Shown here piece by piece: positions 28,011-39,327 of a stretch of DNA of 64,000 nucleotides. The position numbers were made by a program, and so were the translations under genes. The notes beneath the pieces were generated by a model, which did no database searches, was not told where the DNA came from, and saw only the letters and a program-made list of their open reading frames with translations. The DNA comes from Bifidobacterium psychraerophilum (lineage in GTDB: Bacteria > Actinomycetota > Actinomycetes > Actinomycetales > Bifidobacteriaceae): positions 310,001-374,000 of the forward strand of contig NZ_JGZI01000010.1 in NCBI RefSeq assembly GCF_000741705.1. The letters are read 5' to 3'. The stretch's first letter is position 1. Every line of letters begins with the position of its first letter.

Positions 28011-28610
28011 ATGGGAAATGTGACATATCGTCATTTCGATCCCTGGCGCCCGTCACCGGTGAAGGAGGAATCCCGCAGCCAAATCGTGGAGAGCCACTAC
28101 TTCAACGTGGACCGGGTAGCCTTCGAATCCTCACAGGTAGGTCATTTCGAACGCTATATTCTTCATGAGAACAACGGTGATACCGTGGCGGTGCTTGCCG
28201 TGACGAAGGACAACAGGATTCCTTTCGTCGAGCAGTACCGTATTCCGACGCACCGTTGGACACTCGAAATCCCTGCAGGCCACGCCACCAGCCCAAGCGA
28301 GCGTCCTCTGGATGTCGCGATGCGCAAACTGCGTCAGGAAGCGGGCTTCGAAGCCGAGCACTACACCCAGTTCGGGCGCTTCATCAACACGCCGAGCTTC
28401 TCGACCCAACACACCTCGATGTTCCTCGCGACCGGCCTGACAGCCGTGGATCGCAGCTCCATCGGACCAGAGTCCCCTCGTTCCAATGTCCGCCTCTACA
28501 CGGTGGATGAGGCCTATCGAATGGTGCTCAACGGGGTCATAGTCGATGCCAAATCGGTTATCGCCGTGCTGCGTGCGCACTGCGGCCTTGATGACGTGCA
28601 ACAGCACTGA
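28011..28610 (+). CDS. Nudix-fold protein, ADP-ribose pyrophosphatase-like
   Basis: A 199-residue protein with the architecture of ADP-ribose pyrophosphatases (VEQYR, then LEIPAG, then the Nudix box). The box at about 90-113 ends RKLRQEAGF, where the canonical form is REUxEExGU: two metal-binding glutamates are replaced by Lys and Gln. It may therefore be a weak hydrolase or a ligand-binding relative such as a Nudix-related regulator, though no DNA-binding domain is seen. ATG 28011 follows AAAGGAG. It is a single gene ending at the hairpin at 28621. Confidence 0.85.
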   Translation: MGNVTYRHFDPWRPSPVKEESRSQIVESHYFNVDRVAFESSQVGHFERYILHENNGDTVAVLAVTKDNRIPFVEQYRIPTHRWTLEIPAGHATSPSERPLDVAMRKLRQEAGFEAEHYTQFGRFINTPSFSTQHTSMFLATGLTAVDRSSIGPESPRSNVRLYTVDEAYRMVLNGVIVDAKSVIAVLRAHCGLDDVQQH

Positions 28611-28620
28611 TCGCAATCCC

Positions 28621-28680
28621 GGAACCCCGGATGTAAGGATGTCTTCCACCATGAAGCCTCCCGTCATCCGGGGTTCCTTT
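28621..28680 (+). terminator. Terminator of the Nudix gene
   Basis: GGAACCCCGGATG (28621-28633) pairs with CATCCGGGGTTCC (28665-28677): 13 bp, a 31-nt loop, followed by TTT. It starts 10 bp after the stop codon. Confidence 0.7.
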
Positions 28681-28960
28681 GCATATCCACCTGCCCTTCC
28701 TCCGCTCGCCAGCCGTCCCGAAGCCACCGGAGCATGACGCGCTCCCGTGCAGGCCGCAGCGGGCTGCAGAAGGTCACAGAGGTGGTATGGAGAGGCACCG
28801 TGGCACAGGAGAAAGCCGTAAGAACAGGTCCAAGCGACCAGAACGCCCCGGACTGAAGTCTTCATAACGGCGATTTCACAGCACATGGTTACCTGGCACA
28901 GCTGTATATGGTGCAGCCTTGGACAGCACAGAGCTTCATAGCATGAACCTTCATGGTATG
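28681..28960. other. Gap between two terminators (280 bp)
   Basis: Nothing recognisable was seen here. The stretch lies between the Nudix-gene terminator and the pyk hairpin. No frame has a ribosome binding site plus a plausible product, and I found no repeat or RNA structure of note. Confidence 0.5.
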
Positions 28961-29001
28961 AATGTGGGGCCCACACGGATTCACCGTGTGGGCCCCACAT
29001 T
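28961..29001. terminator. Perfect 18-bp hairpin after pyk
   Basis: Bases 28961-28978 are exactly complementary to 28984-29001, loop ATTCA. It lies 21 bp beyond the pyk stop (minus strand) and can also block transcription coming from the plus strand. Confidence 0.75.
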
Positions 29002-29022
29002 GATGTTGCGCTAGCTGTCGTC

Positions 29023-30465
29023 TTACTCTACCGAGCCGACGATGTGCACGTAGATGGAATCGGTGCGTCCTGGCTCATGCTCGCCTTGCGCGCTGCTCAG
29101 CAGCACGATGCGATCGCCATCGGAGACGGCTCCGGCTTCCTTCAGCGTCTTGTCCGCAACGGACATCAGTTCGTTACGGGTCAGATCGTGATAATCGGAA
29201 TCCAGCAGGAACGCCTCGGTGCCCCAGCTGAGAGCGAGCCAACGATAGGTGTGCTCGTTGGTGGTCAGACCGAAGACAGGCGCGGCAGGACGTTCACGGG
29301 AGATCCTGTGGACGGTGTTGCCGGTCTGGGTGAAGGCGACGATGGCCTTGGCGTTGAGCTTCTCTGCCAGATCGACGGCGGCCGAGGAAACGGCTCCCGC
29401 GTTAGACATATCGAGGTTCTTCAGCTCGGGGATGCGGTCGAAACCATGCTCGGTGGCGTATCCGGAGATGCGTGCCATGGTGCCGACGGTCTCGGTCGGG
29501 TAATCGCCCACGGCCGTCTCGTTGGATGTCATCGTTGCATCGGCGCCGTCGAGGACGGCGTTGGCGCAATCCGAAGCCTCTGCACGGCTCGGGACCGGTG
29601 AATGCACCATCGAGCCCAGCACCTCGGTTGCGACGATAACGGGCTTCGCGTACTGACGGGCAAGCTCGATGCAGCGCTTGGTGACCAGCGGGACCTCTTC
29701 GAATGGCATCTCGACGGCCATATCGCCACGGGCGACCATGATGCCGTCGAAGGCCTTGACGATCTCTTCGAGGTTCTCGACTGCCTGCGGCTTCTCGATC
29801 TTGGCCACGATCGGGATGCGACGTCCTTCTTCATCCATGATCTCGTGGGCGCGGTCGATATCCGTCGCGAAACGGACGAAGGACATGGCGATGATGTCGG
29901 CACCGGTCTGGATGGCCCAACGCAGGTCGGCCTGATCCTTCTCGGTCAGTGCAGGAAGGCTCACGGCGACGCCTGGGAGGTTGATGCCCTTGTGCGAGGA
30001 AACCGGGCCGGAAACGATGACCTTGGTGTGCACATTGTTGCCCTCGACACTGGTCACCTCAAGGCGGACCTTGCCGTCATCGATGAGGATCGGATCCCCT
30101 GGGTGGCAATCGCCCGGGAGTCCCTTGAATGTGGTCGAGGTGATGTTCTCGTCACCCTCGACGTCGTCTGTGGTGATGGTGAATTCCTGGCCGGCCTTGA
30201 GGATGACCTTGTCTTCACCTTCAGCGTTCTTCTTGAACCAACCGCAACGAATCTTCGGTCCCTGCAGATCAACGAGAGCCGCAACGTTACGACCTGTTGT
30301 CTTGCTTGCTTCGCGAAGGTTGCCGTACACCTTGAGATGATCTTCAGGAGTTCCGTGCGAACGGTTGAGTCGTGCCACATCCATACCCGCTTCGACGAGC
30401 TTGGTGAGGTTCTCCAACGATTCTGTGGCTGGTCCGATGGTGTCTACAATCTTGGCTTTGCGCAT
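29023..30465 (-). CDS. pyk: Pyruvate kinase
   Basis: Makes pyruvate and ATP from PEP and ADP at the end of glycolysis; homotetramer expected. 480 residues with VDTIGPATESLENL at the N-terminus, ARLNRSHG, the active-site lysine region PIVAKIEKPQAVENL, MVARGDMAVEMP and DGADATMTSNETAVGDYP (the usual MLSGETA replaced by MTSNETA). ATG 30465 follows AGGCAGG. A LacI-family operator lies at 30576-30591 and a TAGACT -10-like box at 30529-30534. It is a single-gene unit ending in a strong hairpin. Confidence 0.98.
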   Translation of the reverse strand: MRKAKIVDTIGPATESLENLTKLVEAGMDVARLNRSHGTPEDHLKVYGNLREASKTTGRNVAALVDLQGPKIRCGWFKKNAEGEDKVILKAGQEFTITTDDVEGDENITSTTFKGLPGDCHPGDPILIDDGKVRLEVTSVEGNNVHTKVIVSGPVSSHKGINLPGVAVSLPALTEKDQADLRWAIQTGADIIAMSFVRFATDIDRAHEIMDEEGRRIPIVAKIEKPQAVENLEEIVKAFDGIMVARGDMAVEMPFEEVPLVTKRCIELARQYAKPVIVATEVLGSMVHSPVPSRAEASDCANAVLDGADATMTSNETAVGDYPTETVGTMARISGYATEHGFDRIPELKNLDMSNAGAVSSAAVDLAEKLNAKAIVAFTQTGNTVHRISRERPAAPVFGLTTNEHTYRWLALSWGTEAFLLDSDYHDLTRNELMSVADKTLKEAGAVSDGDRIVLLSSAQGEHEPGRTDSIYVHIVGSVE

Positions 30466-30575
30466 GAATGCCTGCCTATTTCCTATTTGATGGTTGGGGG
30501 GTAGATATCCCCTCGTCTTCCAAAACCGAGTCTACTAGCAATCGGCGACGGAAGACAGCGAATCGGCCCGGTGTG

Positions 30576-30591
30576 TTGTTAGCGCTCACAA
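30576..30591. promoter_or_regulatory. LacI/GalR-family operator upstream of pyk
   Basis: TTGTTAGCGCTCACAA matches the LacI-family pattern around the central AGCGCT, with arms identical except for one position. It lies 110 bp upstream of the pyk start and 40-50 bp upstream of a candidate -10 (30529-30534), a position more typical of activation than of steric repression. LacI-type regulators (AraQ, MalR1) are known to control central carbon genes in bifidobacteria. Confidence 0.65.
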
Positions 30592-30624
30592 TTGATGTGA
30601 GCCCAATGTTTGCAAGGCCTCCGC

Positions 30625-31620
30625 CTACTTCTGTGCGCCCGTCGATTGTGCTTCGATCTGCTTCATTTTGATAACGCTCGCTATCGAAGCCGCCCCGATC
30701 GCCACCACGATGACCACCAGTGAGAGCCAGGTTGGAATCTCCGGAATCGCATGGATCGGCCTTCCCGAATTCAGGAAGGGCAGTGAATTGCCGTGCAGGG
30801 CCTCCATGATCAGCTTGACGCCGATGAAGGCCAGAACGACGGACAGTCCCACCGGCAGATAGACCAGTTTGTCGAGCAGCGCGCCGAGCAGGAAATACAG
30901 TTGCTGCAAGCCGAGCAGCGCGAAGATATTCGCCGTGAACACGATGAAGGGATCCTTGGTGAGTCCGAAGATGGCGGGGATCGAATCGAAGGCGAACATG
31001 ACGTCGGTGGTGCCGATGGCGAGGAACACGATGAGCATCGGGGTGAAGTACTTCACGCCGTCCAGTGTGGTGCGCAGATGCTTGCCGTCATACTGATCGG
31101 ACACCCGCATCACCTTGCGCAGCACCCGGATGATCCCGTTCTCATGGTATTCCTCATCATCATCCCCACCGGATATGAGTTTGAATGCCGTGAACAGCAG
31201 GAAGGCGCCGAAGATGAAAAACACCCAGGTGAATCTGACGATCAGCGCGGAACCTGCGAGAATGAAGATTCCACGCAGCAGCAGCGCGATGGTGATGCCG
31301 ACGCTCAGCACGAATTTCTGCAGTTGCTTCGGCACCGCGAAGTTCGACATGATAATCACGAAGACGAAGAGGTTGTCGATGCTCAAGGAGTATTCGGTGA
31401 GCCATCCGGAGTAGAACTCGATGGCGGGGCGGGAGCCGGCGACCCACCACAGCAACGCTCCGAAGACCAGTGCCATGGCCACGAAAAAGATGATGTGCTG
31501 CACGCACTCCTTTGTCGAGGGGACGTGGGGTTTGCGTCCGATCACGAACAGGTCGACCACGAAGAAGACCGCCAGAACAACGAAGGTGCAAATCATAAAC
31601 GCCAGAGGGGTTTCAGCCAT
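30625..31620 (-). CDS. terC: TerC-family membrane protein
   Basis: Integral membrane protein of the TerC/Alx family (331 residues, nine predicted helices), linked in other bacteria to tellurite resistance and manganese export. The family metal-site segments are visible: SLSIDNLFVFVIIM in one half and GTTDVMFAFDSIPAIFG in the other, both with conserved Asp and Asn/Asp pairs, separated by an acidic cytoplasmic loop (GGDDDEEYHE). The start ATG 31620 has TATAGT eight bases upstream and could be leaderless, or use a weak GGTGG. It lies 92 bp downstream of uvrB on the same strand. No manganese riboswitch fits in that gap. Confidence 0.92.
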   Translation of the reverse strand: MAETPLAFMICTFVVLAVFFVVDLFVIGRKPHVPSTKECVQHIIFFVAMALVFGALLWWVAGSRPAIEFYSGWLTEYSLSIDNLFVFVIIMSNFAVPKQLQKFVLSVGITIALLLRGIFILAGSALIVRFTWVFFIFGAFLLFTAFKLISGGDDDEEYHENGIIRVLRKVMRVSDQYDGKHLRTTLDGVKYFTPMLIVFLAIGTTDVMFAFDSIPAIFGLTKDPFIVFTANIFALLGLQQLYFLLGALLDKLVYLPVGLSVVLAFIGVKLIMEALHGNSLPFLNSGRPIHAIPEIPTWLSLVVIVVAIGAASIASVIKMKQIEAQSTGAQK

Positions 31621-31669
31621 AATCCACCACTATACGTGACGATGGTGACGATGCCGGCACCCCTTCGGC

Positions 31670-31708
31670 AAGCCCGATACGGGCGTGGAACACCCGGATC
31701 CCGGGCTT
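31670..31708 (-). terminator. Possible uvrB terminator
   Basis: AAGCCCG (31670-31676) pairs with CGGGCTT (31702-31708), with further pairing inside. It lies just beyond the uvrB stop on the minus strand; there is no clear U-tract. Confidence 0.35.
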
Positions 31709-31712
31709 TCGC

Positions 31713-33824
<2,112 letters not shown>

Positions 33825-33890
33825 GGCCATTCCTCTCTCAGCATCTTCCGTCGCCCGGGCGCCTGCATCACCCCTCCGTCGATTCAGACA

Positions 33891-34565
33891 TCACACCGCC
33901 TGTTTCGACAGCTCCTCATACACTGTATCAACCCGCTCGAACATTTGTTCGATTCCCTCGGATGAGTCGATGATGATATCCGCCACGCCTTCCCGTTCAT
34001 AACGTGTCGCCTGGCTGTTCACCCGGTTCAGCGCATCACGTTGCGACATGTGCCGTTCCTCGACCATCCGCTCGACACGCGTGTCAACAGGCGCTTCCAC
34101 ACTAATCACATGCTCGAAGACGAAGGGGATACTCGCCGCAACCTCAGCGAGCAGCGGAATCTCATGGACGATGATCGATGGAGCCGCACTCCCCCGGGCA
34201 TCGGCAGAGGAATCGGCATCCGTCCTCGCGATGCCGGAAGCATGACCTTGCTTGAGCATCTGCTCTTCGAGACGCGCGGCCTGCGCATAGACCTGAGGAT
34301 GGATAATCGCTTCGAGGACCTTCTTCTCCCGTTCATGGCCCGGTGCGAAGACCTGGGAAGCCATCCATGAACGGTTCAGCCGGCCCTTCGCATCCAATGC
34401 GGCGGAACCGAAGCGGGAGACGATACGCTGCAGGGCGACCGAGCCCGGTTCTATGACGGCACGTGACAGTTCATCGTAATCGATCACATATGCGCCAAGG
34501 CTTTGCAATCGCCGGGATACGGTGCTCTTCCCCGCTGCGATGCCGCCCGTCAGAGCAATTCGCAT
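33891..34565 (-). CDS. coaE: Dephospho-CoA kinase
   Basis: Last enzyme of coenzyme A synthesis. 224 residues beginning MRIALTGGIAAGKSTVSRRL with the P-loop, then VIDYDELSRAV and a lid region IPLLAEV. Between the lid and the C-terminal helices there is an insertion of about 20 residues rich in Asp/Ser/Ala (IARTDADSSADARGS), not usual in the family. ATG 34565 has AAAGGAG nine bases upstream. The order rpsA-coaE-uvrB matches that of many other actinobacteria. Confidence 0.95.
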   Translation of the reverse strand: MRIALTGGIAAGKSTVSRRLQSLGAYVIDYDELSRAVIEPGSVALQRIVSRFGSAALDAKGRLNRSWMASQVFAPGHEREKKVLEAIIHPQVYAQAARLEEQMLKQGHASGIARTDADSSADARGSAAPSIIVHEIPLLAEVAASIPFVFEHVISVEAPVDTRVERMVEERHMSQRDALNRVNSQATRYEREGVADIIIDSSEGIEQMFERVDTVYEELSKQAV

Positions 34566-34697
34566 TCCTGTCATCTCCTTTTGACGCGGGTGCAGACCCG
34601 CATGGGCATGGTGCGGTGGTCCCGGCACCGGGCTTCGGCGCCGCACCGTGCGGCACGAAGCCTTTGCCGACGTGTTCGTGCATGAGGCACATATGAT

Positions 34698-34733
34698 ACA
34701 CGGGAAGCCCGGTCGAAACCGGGCTTCCCGTGT
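34698..34733 (-). terminator. Terminator of rpsA
   Basis: ACACGGGAAGCCCGGT (34698-34713) pairs perfectly with ACCGGGCTTCCCGTGT (34718-34733), loop CGAA. It lies 26 bp after the rpsA stop on the minus strand. Confidence 0.8.
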
Positions 34734-34758
34734 GACTGGTGATGCGTGGTAGAAGCGA

Positions 34759-36243
34759 TCAGTTCTTTTCGCTCAGCAGCTGCTCGCGCAGTGCTGCAAG
34801 CTGATCGTCGGCGGCAAGAGTTCCTTCATTGCCCGCTTCGGAAGAATAGGTCGAGGTCTCCTCGGCCTTCTTCTCCTTGGCAGCGGACTCCTGACCATCT
34901 TCGGCTGCGGAGGTCGCGGCGTTCTCGATCTCCTTGGCGACGAAGGCCTTGTGCTCTTCCCAAAGGTCGTGAGCTGCCGCGTACTGGGCTTCCCACTCCT
35001 CGCGCTGCTTCTCGTATCCGGCGATCCACTCGTTGGTCTCGGGATCGAAACCTTCCGGATACTTGTAGTTGCCGTTCTCGTCGTACTCGGCCGGCATGCC
35101 GTACAGAGCCGGATCGAAATCCTCGGATGAAGGATCGACCGAATCGTTGGCCTGCTTGAGCGAGAGGGAGATGCGGCGACGATCCAAATCGACGTCGATG
35201 ACCTTGACGAAGACCTCTTCGTTGGGCTTGACGACGGTTTCAGGGTTCTCGACGTGGCGGTTGGCCAGCTCGGAGATGTGCACGAGGCCTTCGATACCGT
35301 CTTCGACGGAGATGAAGACACCGAACTGCACGATCTTCGTGACCTTGCCCTTGACGATCTGTCCTGGAACATGGGTACGTGCGAAACGCTGCCACGGATC
35401 TTCCTGCGTTGCCTTGAGGCTCAGCGAGATGCGCTCACGGTCCATATCGACATCGAGCACCTCGACGGTGACCTTATCTCCGACCTTGACAACCTCGCTC
35501 GGGTGATCGATATGCTTCCAGGACAGCTCGGAAACGTGGATCAGTCCGTCTACGCCGCCAAGATCGACGAATGCGCCGAAGTTGACGATGGAGCTGACCA
35601 CACCTTCGCGGATCTGGCCCTTCTTGAGCTGAGAGAGGAAGGTCTCGCGGACTTCGGACTGCGTCTCTTCGAGGTACTGACGACGGGAAAGGACCACATT
35701 GTTGCGGTTCTTATCCAGTTCGAGAATCTTGGCCTTGATCTTCTGCCCGATGTATGGGCTGAGATCGCGGACGCGTCGCATTTCAACAAGCGATGCAGGC
35801 AGGAATCCACGCAGACCGATGTCCACGATGAGTCCACCCTTGACCGCTTCGATGACGGTGCCTTCGACAACGCCATCGGCATCCTTGATCTTCTCGATGT
35901 CTCCCCAGGCACGCTCGTACTGAGCACGCTTCTTGGAAAGGATCAGACGGCCTTCCTTGTCTTCCTTGGTGACGACAAGAGCCTCGATGGAGTCGCCGAC
36001 CTGAACCACTTCGTCAGGATCGACATCCTTCTTGATGGAAAGCTCGCGGGAGGGAATTACGCCCTCGGTCTTGTAGCCGATGTCCAGCAGCACTTCGTCA
36101 TGATCGACCTTGACAACGGTGCCCTCAACCAGATCGCCATCATCAAAGTTCTTGATGGTGGAATCGACTGCTTTGATGAAGTCCTCCTCGGTGCCGATAT
36201 CGTTAATCGCTACCTTCTGGGCTTCTGTGATATTCTCTGCCAT
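34759..36243 (-). CDS. rpsA: 30S ribosomal protein S1
   Basis: mRNA-binding protein of the small ribosomal subunit, 494 residues. Four S1 RNA-binding repeats are visible: [60 protein letters not shown] and [20 protein letters not shown]. This four-repeat form plus an acidic C-terminal tail is the actinobacterial type. ATG 36243 is preceded only by an A-rich AAGAAAAAC, without a strong Shine-Dalgarno, as often seen for S1. Codon use is strongly biased, as expected for high expression. It is likely transcribed from its own promoter in the A/T-rich 36244-36354 stretch. Confidence 0.98.
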   Translation of the reverse strand: MAENITEAQKVAINDIGTEEDFIKAVDSTIKNFDDGDLVEGTVVKVDHDEVLLDIGYKTEGVIPSRELSIKKDVDPDEVVQVGDSIEALVVTKEDKEGRLILSKKRAQYERAWGDIEKIKDADGVVEGTVIEAVKGGLIVDIGLRGFLPASLVEMRRVRDLSPYIGQKIKAKILELDKNRNNVVLSRRQYLEETQSEVRETFLSQLKKGQIREGVVSSIVNFGAFVDLGGVDGLIHVSELSWKHIDHPSEVVKVGDKVTVEVLDVDMDRERISLSLKATQEDPWQRFARTHVPGQIVKGKVTKIVQFGVFISVEDGIEGLVHISELANRHVENPETVVKPNEEVFVKVIDVDLDRRRISLSLKQANDSVDPSSEDFDPALYGMPAEYDENGNYKYPEGFDPETNEWIAGYEKQREEWEAQYAAAHDLWEEHKAFVAKEIENAATSAAEDGQESAAKEKKAEETSTYSSEAGNEGTLAADDQLAALREQLLSEKN

Positions 36244-36354
36244 TAATTGATTGTTTTTCTTGTAGATTGTGAACGGATAAGATCTGTCTTAAATTATGGG
36301 AATCTGTCATTTCGACACATTCAGTGTTAATAATAGGCGAAAACACGCCATTTG

Positions 36355-37233
36355 TCATGCGAGGCCGCGCTCGGCAATCTCGACCACGTTGCTGAGCAGC
36401 ATCGCCCGCGTCATCGGACCCACTCCCCCGGGATTCGGCGTGTATGCGCTGGCCTGCTCACGGGCGGCCGGATCGATGTCCCCACGGATGCGCCATGCGC
36501 CTGTTTCCGGATCCTGAACCCTTGAAACACCGACGTCCACCAGCACCGCGCCGGGCGCCACATCATCGGCTGTGACGATTCCCGCGCTGCCGGTCGCCGC
36601 GATGATGACCTCGGCCTCACGCAGATGCCTGTGCACGTCGACCGTGCCCGTGTGACAGAGCGTTACCGTGGCATTCACCTCGTTCCGGGTCAGCAACAGC
36701 CCTATGGTCCGTCCTATCGTGATCCCGCGCCCGAGCACGCACACCCTCTTGCCTGCAAGGTCTATGTCGTAACGCTTCAGCAGTTCGATCACACCGCGAG
36801 GCGTGCATGGCAAGGGGGTGCTGAGCTCACCCTTCGGATGCAGCACCAATTCGCCGAGGTTGTAAGGGTGCATGCCGTCGGCATCCTTTGCGGGGTCGAT
36901 GCTGTCGATGATCGCATTCGCGTCGACGCCACGCGGCAGAGGCAGCTGGACGATGAATCCGGTGCAGGCCGGATCCTCATTGAAGTCCCGCACAACCGAC
37001 AGGATCTGTTCGAAATCGGCATCCGCAGGCAGCGTCCTGCGCAAAGACCGTATGCCCACCTCGGCGCAGTCCTTGTGCTTCCCCGCCACATACCTGGATG
37101 AACCCGGATCGTCACCGACCAGCAGCGTGCCCAGCCCGGCCTGCACACCCTGTGCCGCCAGACGGGAAACCCTTGACTTCAAGTCAGACTTGATAGCTGC
37201 CGCGACTGCGATCCCATCGAGTTTCAATGCCAT
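36355..37233 (-). CDS. folD: Methylenetetrahydrofolate dehydrogenase/cyclohydrolase
   Basis: Bifunctional enzyme converting methylene-THF to formyl-THF for purine and formyl-Met synthesis. 292 residues with [17 protein letters not shown] (catalytic Lys), [25 protein letters not shown] and [18 protein letters not shown] (the usual GRSxxVGxP is here [10 protein letters not shown]). The C-terminus has [18 protein letters not shown] 37233 follows TAGGAG with nine bases of spacing. It reads away from the metal transporter operon. Confidence 0.97.
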   Translation of the reverse strand: MALKLDGIAVAAAIKSDLKSRVSRLAAQGVQAGLGTLLVGDDPGSSRYVAGKHKDCAEVGIRSLRRTLPADADFEQILSVVRDFNEDPACTGFIVQLPLPRGVDANAIIDSIDPAKDADGMHPYNLGELVLHPKGELSTPLPCTPRGVIELLKRYDIDLAGKRVCVLGRGITIGRTIGLLLTRNEVNATVTLCHTGTVDVHRHLREAEVIIAATGSAGIVTADDVAPGAVLVDVGVSRVQDPETGAWRIRGDIDPAAREQASAYTPNPGGVGPMTRAMLLSNVVEIAERGLA

Positions 37234-37267
37234 AAGACCAGGCTCCTATTCTGCTCACATTGCTTCG

Positions 37268-37282
37268 CGATATAGGCTATCG
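37268..37282. promoter_or_regulatory. Inverted repeat before the metal ABC operon
   Basis: CGATA-N5-TATCG lies in the 120-bp gap between folD and the binding-protein gene. It could be a metal-regulator site, but the match to known boxes is poor. Confidence 0.25.
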
Positions 37283-37353
37283 TGAAAGCAGGATGAGTAG
37301 ACCACGGTTTATGCCGGACGAGGACGCACAACAGATCAAGAAGAAGGCAACGC

Positions 37354-38340
37354 ATGAAGCGCACACTGCGTGATTATGCCCGTGCAGCGGCCGTTTTCGC
37401 CGTTGTGGCTTTGGTGTCCGCCACCGGAGCATGTTCCTTGCGCGGCAGCGCGCCCGAGACGACCACCGCAACGCCTGCGGGTCCGGTCACGGTGGTGGCC
37501 TCCACCGCGCAATGGGGCTCGTTGGTGCAGGAGCTGGGAGGCTCGCAGGTCAAGGTCACATCCATTCTCGGCAGCGCCAATGCGGATGCGCACAACTTCG
37601 AACCCACCAGTTCGGACATCTCCAAAATATCCACGGCGCAGATGCTGGTCGTCAATGGCGCAGGCTACGACGATTGGGCCACCAAGGCCGTGGGCAAGAG
37701 CAGCGTTCTGGTCAGCGCGGCCGACACCGTGGGGGCTTCGGAAGGCGACAACCCGCATCTGTGGTTCTCCAAGGAGACACGCAAGAACATGGCGACGGAA
37801 ATCACCGAATCGCTCAGCAAGATCCTGCCAAGCGAAAAAACATACTTCCACACGCAGCTCAGTACCTGGCAGAAAAGCGAGACGGCACTTGAGAAACGGA
37901 TCACCGCCTTCGCCAAAGGCCACAACGACCTCACATACGCCGCCACCGAAGCGGTCGCATACTATCTGATGGCCGATCTCGGTTTCAAGGATGTGACGCC
38001 GGAGGGCTACCTGCGCTCGGTCCAATCGTCAGGCGAAGCCGCGCCGGCCGATCTCAAGTCATTCAGATCGCTCCTCGACAAGCAGGAGGCGGATCTGCTC
38101 ATCGACAATCCCCAGACCAGCGACGACGCGAGTGCATCATTGGTCGAGGCCGCGCGGACCGCCGGCATATCGGTGATCGATGTCAGCGAACAGATGCCGC
38201 AGGGCACCACGACCTTGGAGCAATGGGTCAGCGCGCTGATTACGCAAATCAGCGAAGACACAGCCAAGTCCTCCGTCTCGGCGCCGCCATCGGCGAGTAC
38301 GAGTACTGTTCCAGATAGGAGTGCCTCAAGCACCAAGTGA
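37354..38340 (+). CDS. Metal-binding lipoprotein of an ABC transporter (cluster A-I)
   Basis: Extracellular metal receptor anchored by lipid: signal peptide with lipobox VSATGAC (Cys27). 328 residues of the ZnuA/PsaA fold. Apparent ligands are His in ADAHNFEPT, His in NPHLWFS, Glu in ATEAVAYYL and Asp in LIDNPQTS. The third position is Glu rather than His, which resembles manganese-binding PsaA more than zinc-binding ZnuA. There is no His-rich loop. The C-terminal 30 residues are Ser/Thr-rich. ATG 37354 follows AGAAGG. It heads a three-gene operon with ATPase and permease. Confidence 0.92.
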   Translation: MKRTLRDYARAAAVFAVVALVSATGACSLRGSAPETTTATPAGPVTVVASTAQWGSLVQELGGSQVKVTSILGSANADAHNFEPTSSDISKISTAQMLVVNGAGYDDWATKAVGKSSVLVSAADTVGASEGDNPHLWFSKETRKNMATEITESLSKILPSEKTYFHTQLSTWQKSETALEKRITAFAKGHNDLTYAATEAVAYYLMADLGFKDVTPEGYLRSVQSSGEAAPADLKSFRSLLDKQEADLLIDNPQTSDDASASLVEAARTAGISVIDVSEQMPQGTTTLEQWVSALITQISEDTAKSSVSAPPSASTSTVPDRSASSTK

Positions 38341-38415
38341 ACGGCCCATGCCGCTTCTCGCTTGCAGGCCCCGCATCGCAACAATATGTCAAGGCGCAAC
38401 AGTAGAAAGCCATCC

Positions 38416-39327
38416 ATGCAAGAACATCCAGCGCAGGAGTGCATCGTATTCAAGGATGCCTCAGTAGAGCGGAGCGGCCGGATCATCTGGTCGCATGGCA
38501 ATTTCAGTATTCCGAACGGTACGGTCACGGCGATCGTCGGCACCAACGGTACCGGCAAGACCACGATGATGAACGCAGAGCTCGGGCTCATCCCACTGAA
38601 GACGGGATCCGCAACGATACTCGGCAAGCCCGCCGGAAAGGCGAACGAAAGCATCGGTTACGTGCCGCAGAGCTACACCTCGGATATCGACTCCAATCTG
38701 ACGGCCGAACAATCCGTGCTTCTGGGACTTACCGGGACACGCTTCGGTCTGCACATCACCACCGAGACCGAGCGTCGAAAAGCGTATGAGGCGATGGACT
38801 TCACCGGAATCGCGGACAAGGCGCATATGCGTCTCTCCCAGCTTTCAGGCGGTCTGCGCCAACGGGTGGCGATCGCCCAGGCTCTGGTTGCCGATCCTAA
38901 ACTGCTGATGCTCGACGAGCCCCTGGCCAACCTCGATCTGGCCAGCCAGCGCGCGACGGTCCATGTATTGGCCAGGCTCAATCACGAACTCGGCATGACC
39001 ATTCAGGTGGTGGCCCACGATCTCAATATGCTGCTGCCGATTCTCACAGGTGCCGTCTATCTGCTTGACGGGCATCCCCATTACGCCGAGATGAACACGG
39101 TTCTGGACGCCGACCTGCTGACCCACCTGTACGGGACGACGGTTCAGGTGGTCACCACCCCACAAGGCGATATGTTCGTCACGCCCAGCGCGGACGAGCC
39201 ACAGGACGTCACCCCCGATACGCACAACGCCGAGGACGTCGCCAAATTCCATCATCATCCGGGCCAGACCGAGGACACACATTCGGATTCGGCGATGAAG
39301 CGCACCGAGGGAGGAAGGGCATCATGA
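38416..39327 (+). CDS. Metal ABC transporter ATP-binding protein
   Basis: Cytoplasmic ATPase energising uptake. Walker A GTNGTGKTTMMN, the signature LSGGLRQRVAIAQALVADPK and Walker B LLMLDEPLANLD are all present. The C-terminal extension of about 60 residues is His/Asp-rich (FHHHPGQTEDTHSD) and might sense or buffer metal. ATG 38416 gives 303 residues; the site upstream is weak (GAAAG). The frame is open to 38362 with other ATGs but no better site. It overlaps the permease gene by four bases (ATGA). Confidence 0.93.
   Translation: MQEHPAQECIVFKDASVERSGRIIWSHGNFSIPNGTVTAIVGTNGTGKTTMMNAELGLIPLKTGSATILGKPAGKANESIGYVPQSYTSDIDSNLTAEQSVLLGLTGTRFGLHITTETERRKAYEAMDFTGIADKAHMRLSQLSGGLRQRVAIAQALVADPKLLMLDEPLANLDLASQRATVHVLARLNHELGMTIQVVAHDLNMLLPILTGAVYLLDGHPHYAEMNTVLDADLLTHLYGTTVQVVTTPQGDMFVTPSADEPQDVTPDTHNAEDVAKFHHHPGQTEDTHSDSAMKRTEGGRAS

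Noticed and set aside
31621-31712. Manganese (yybP-ykoY) riboswitch upstream of terC
   Set aside because: The gap is only 92 bp, contains a hairpin that fits uvrB termination, and lacks the conserved loops.
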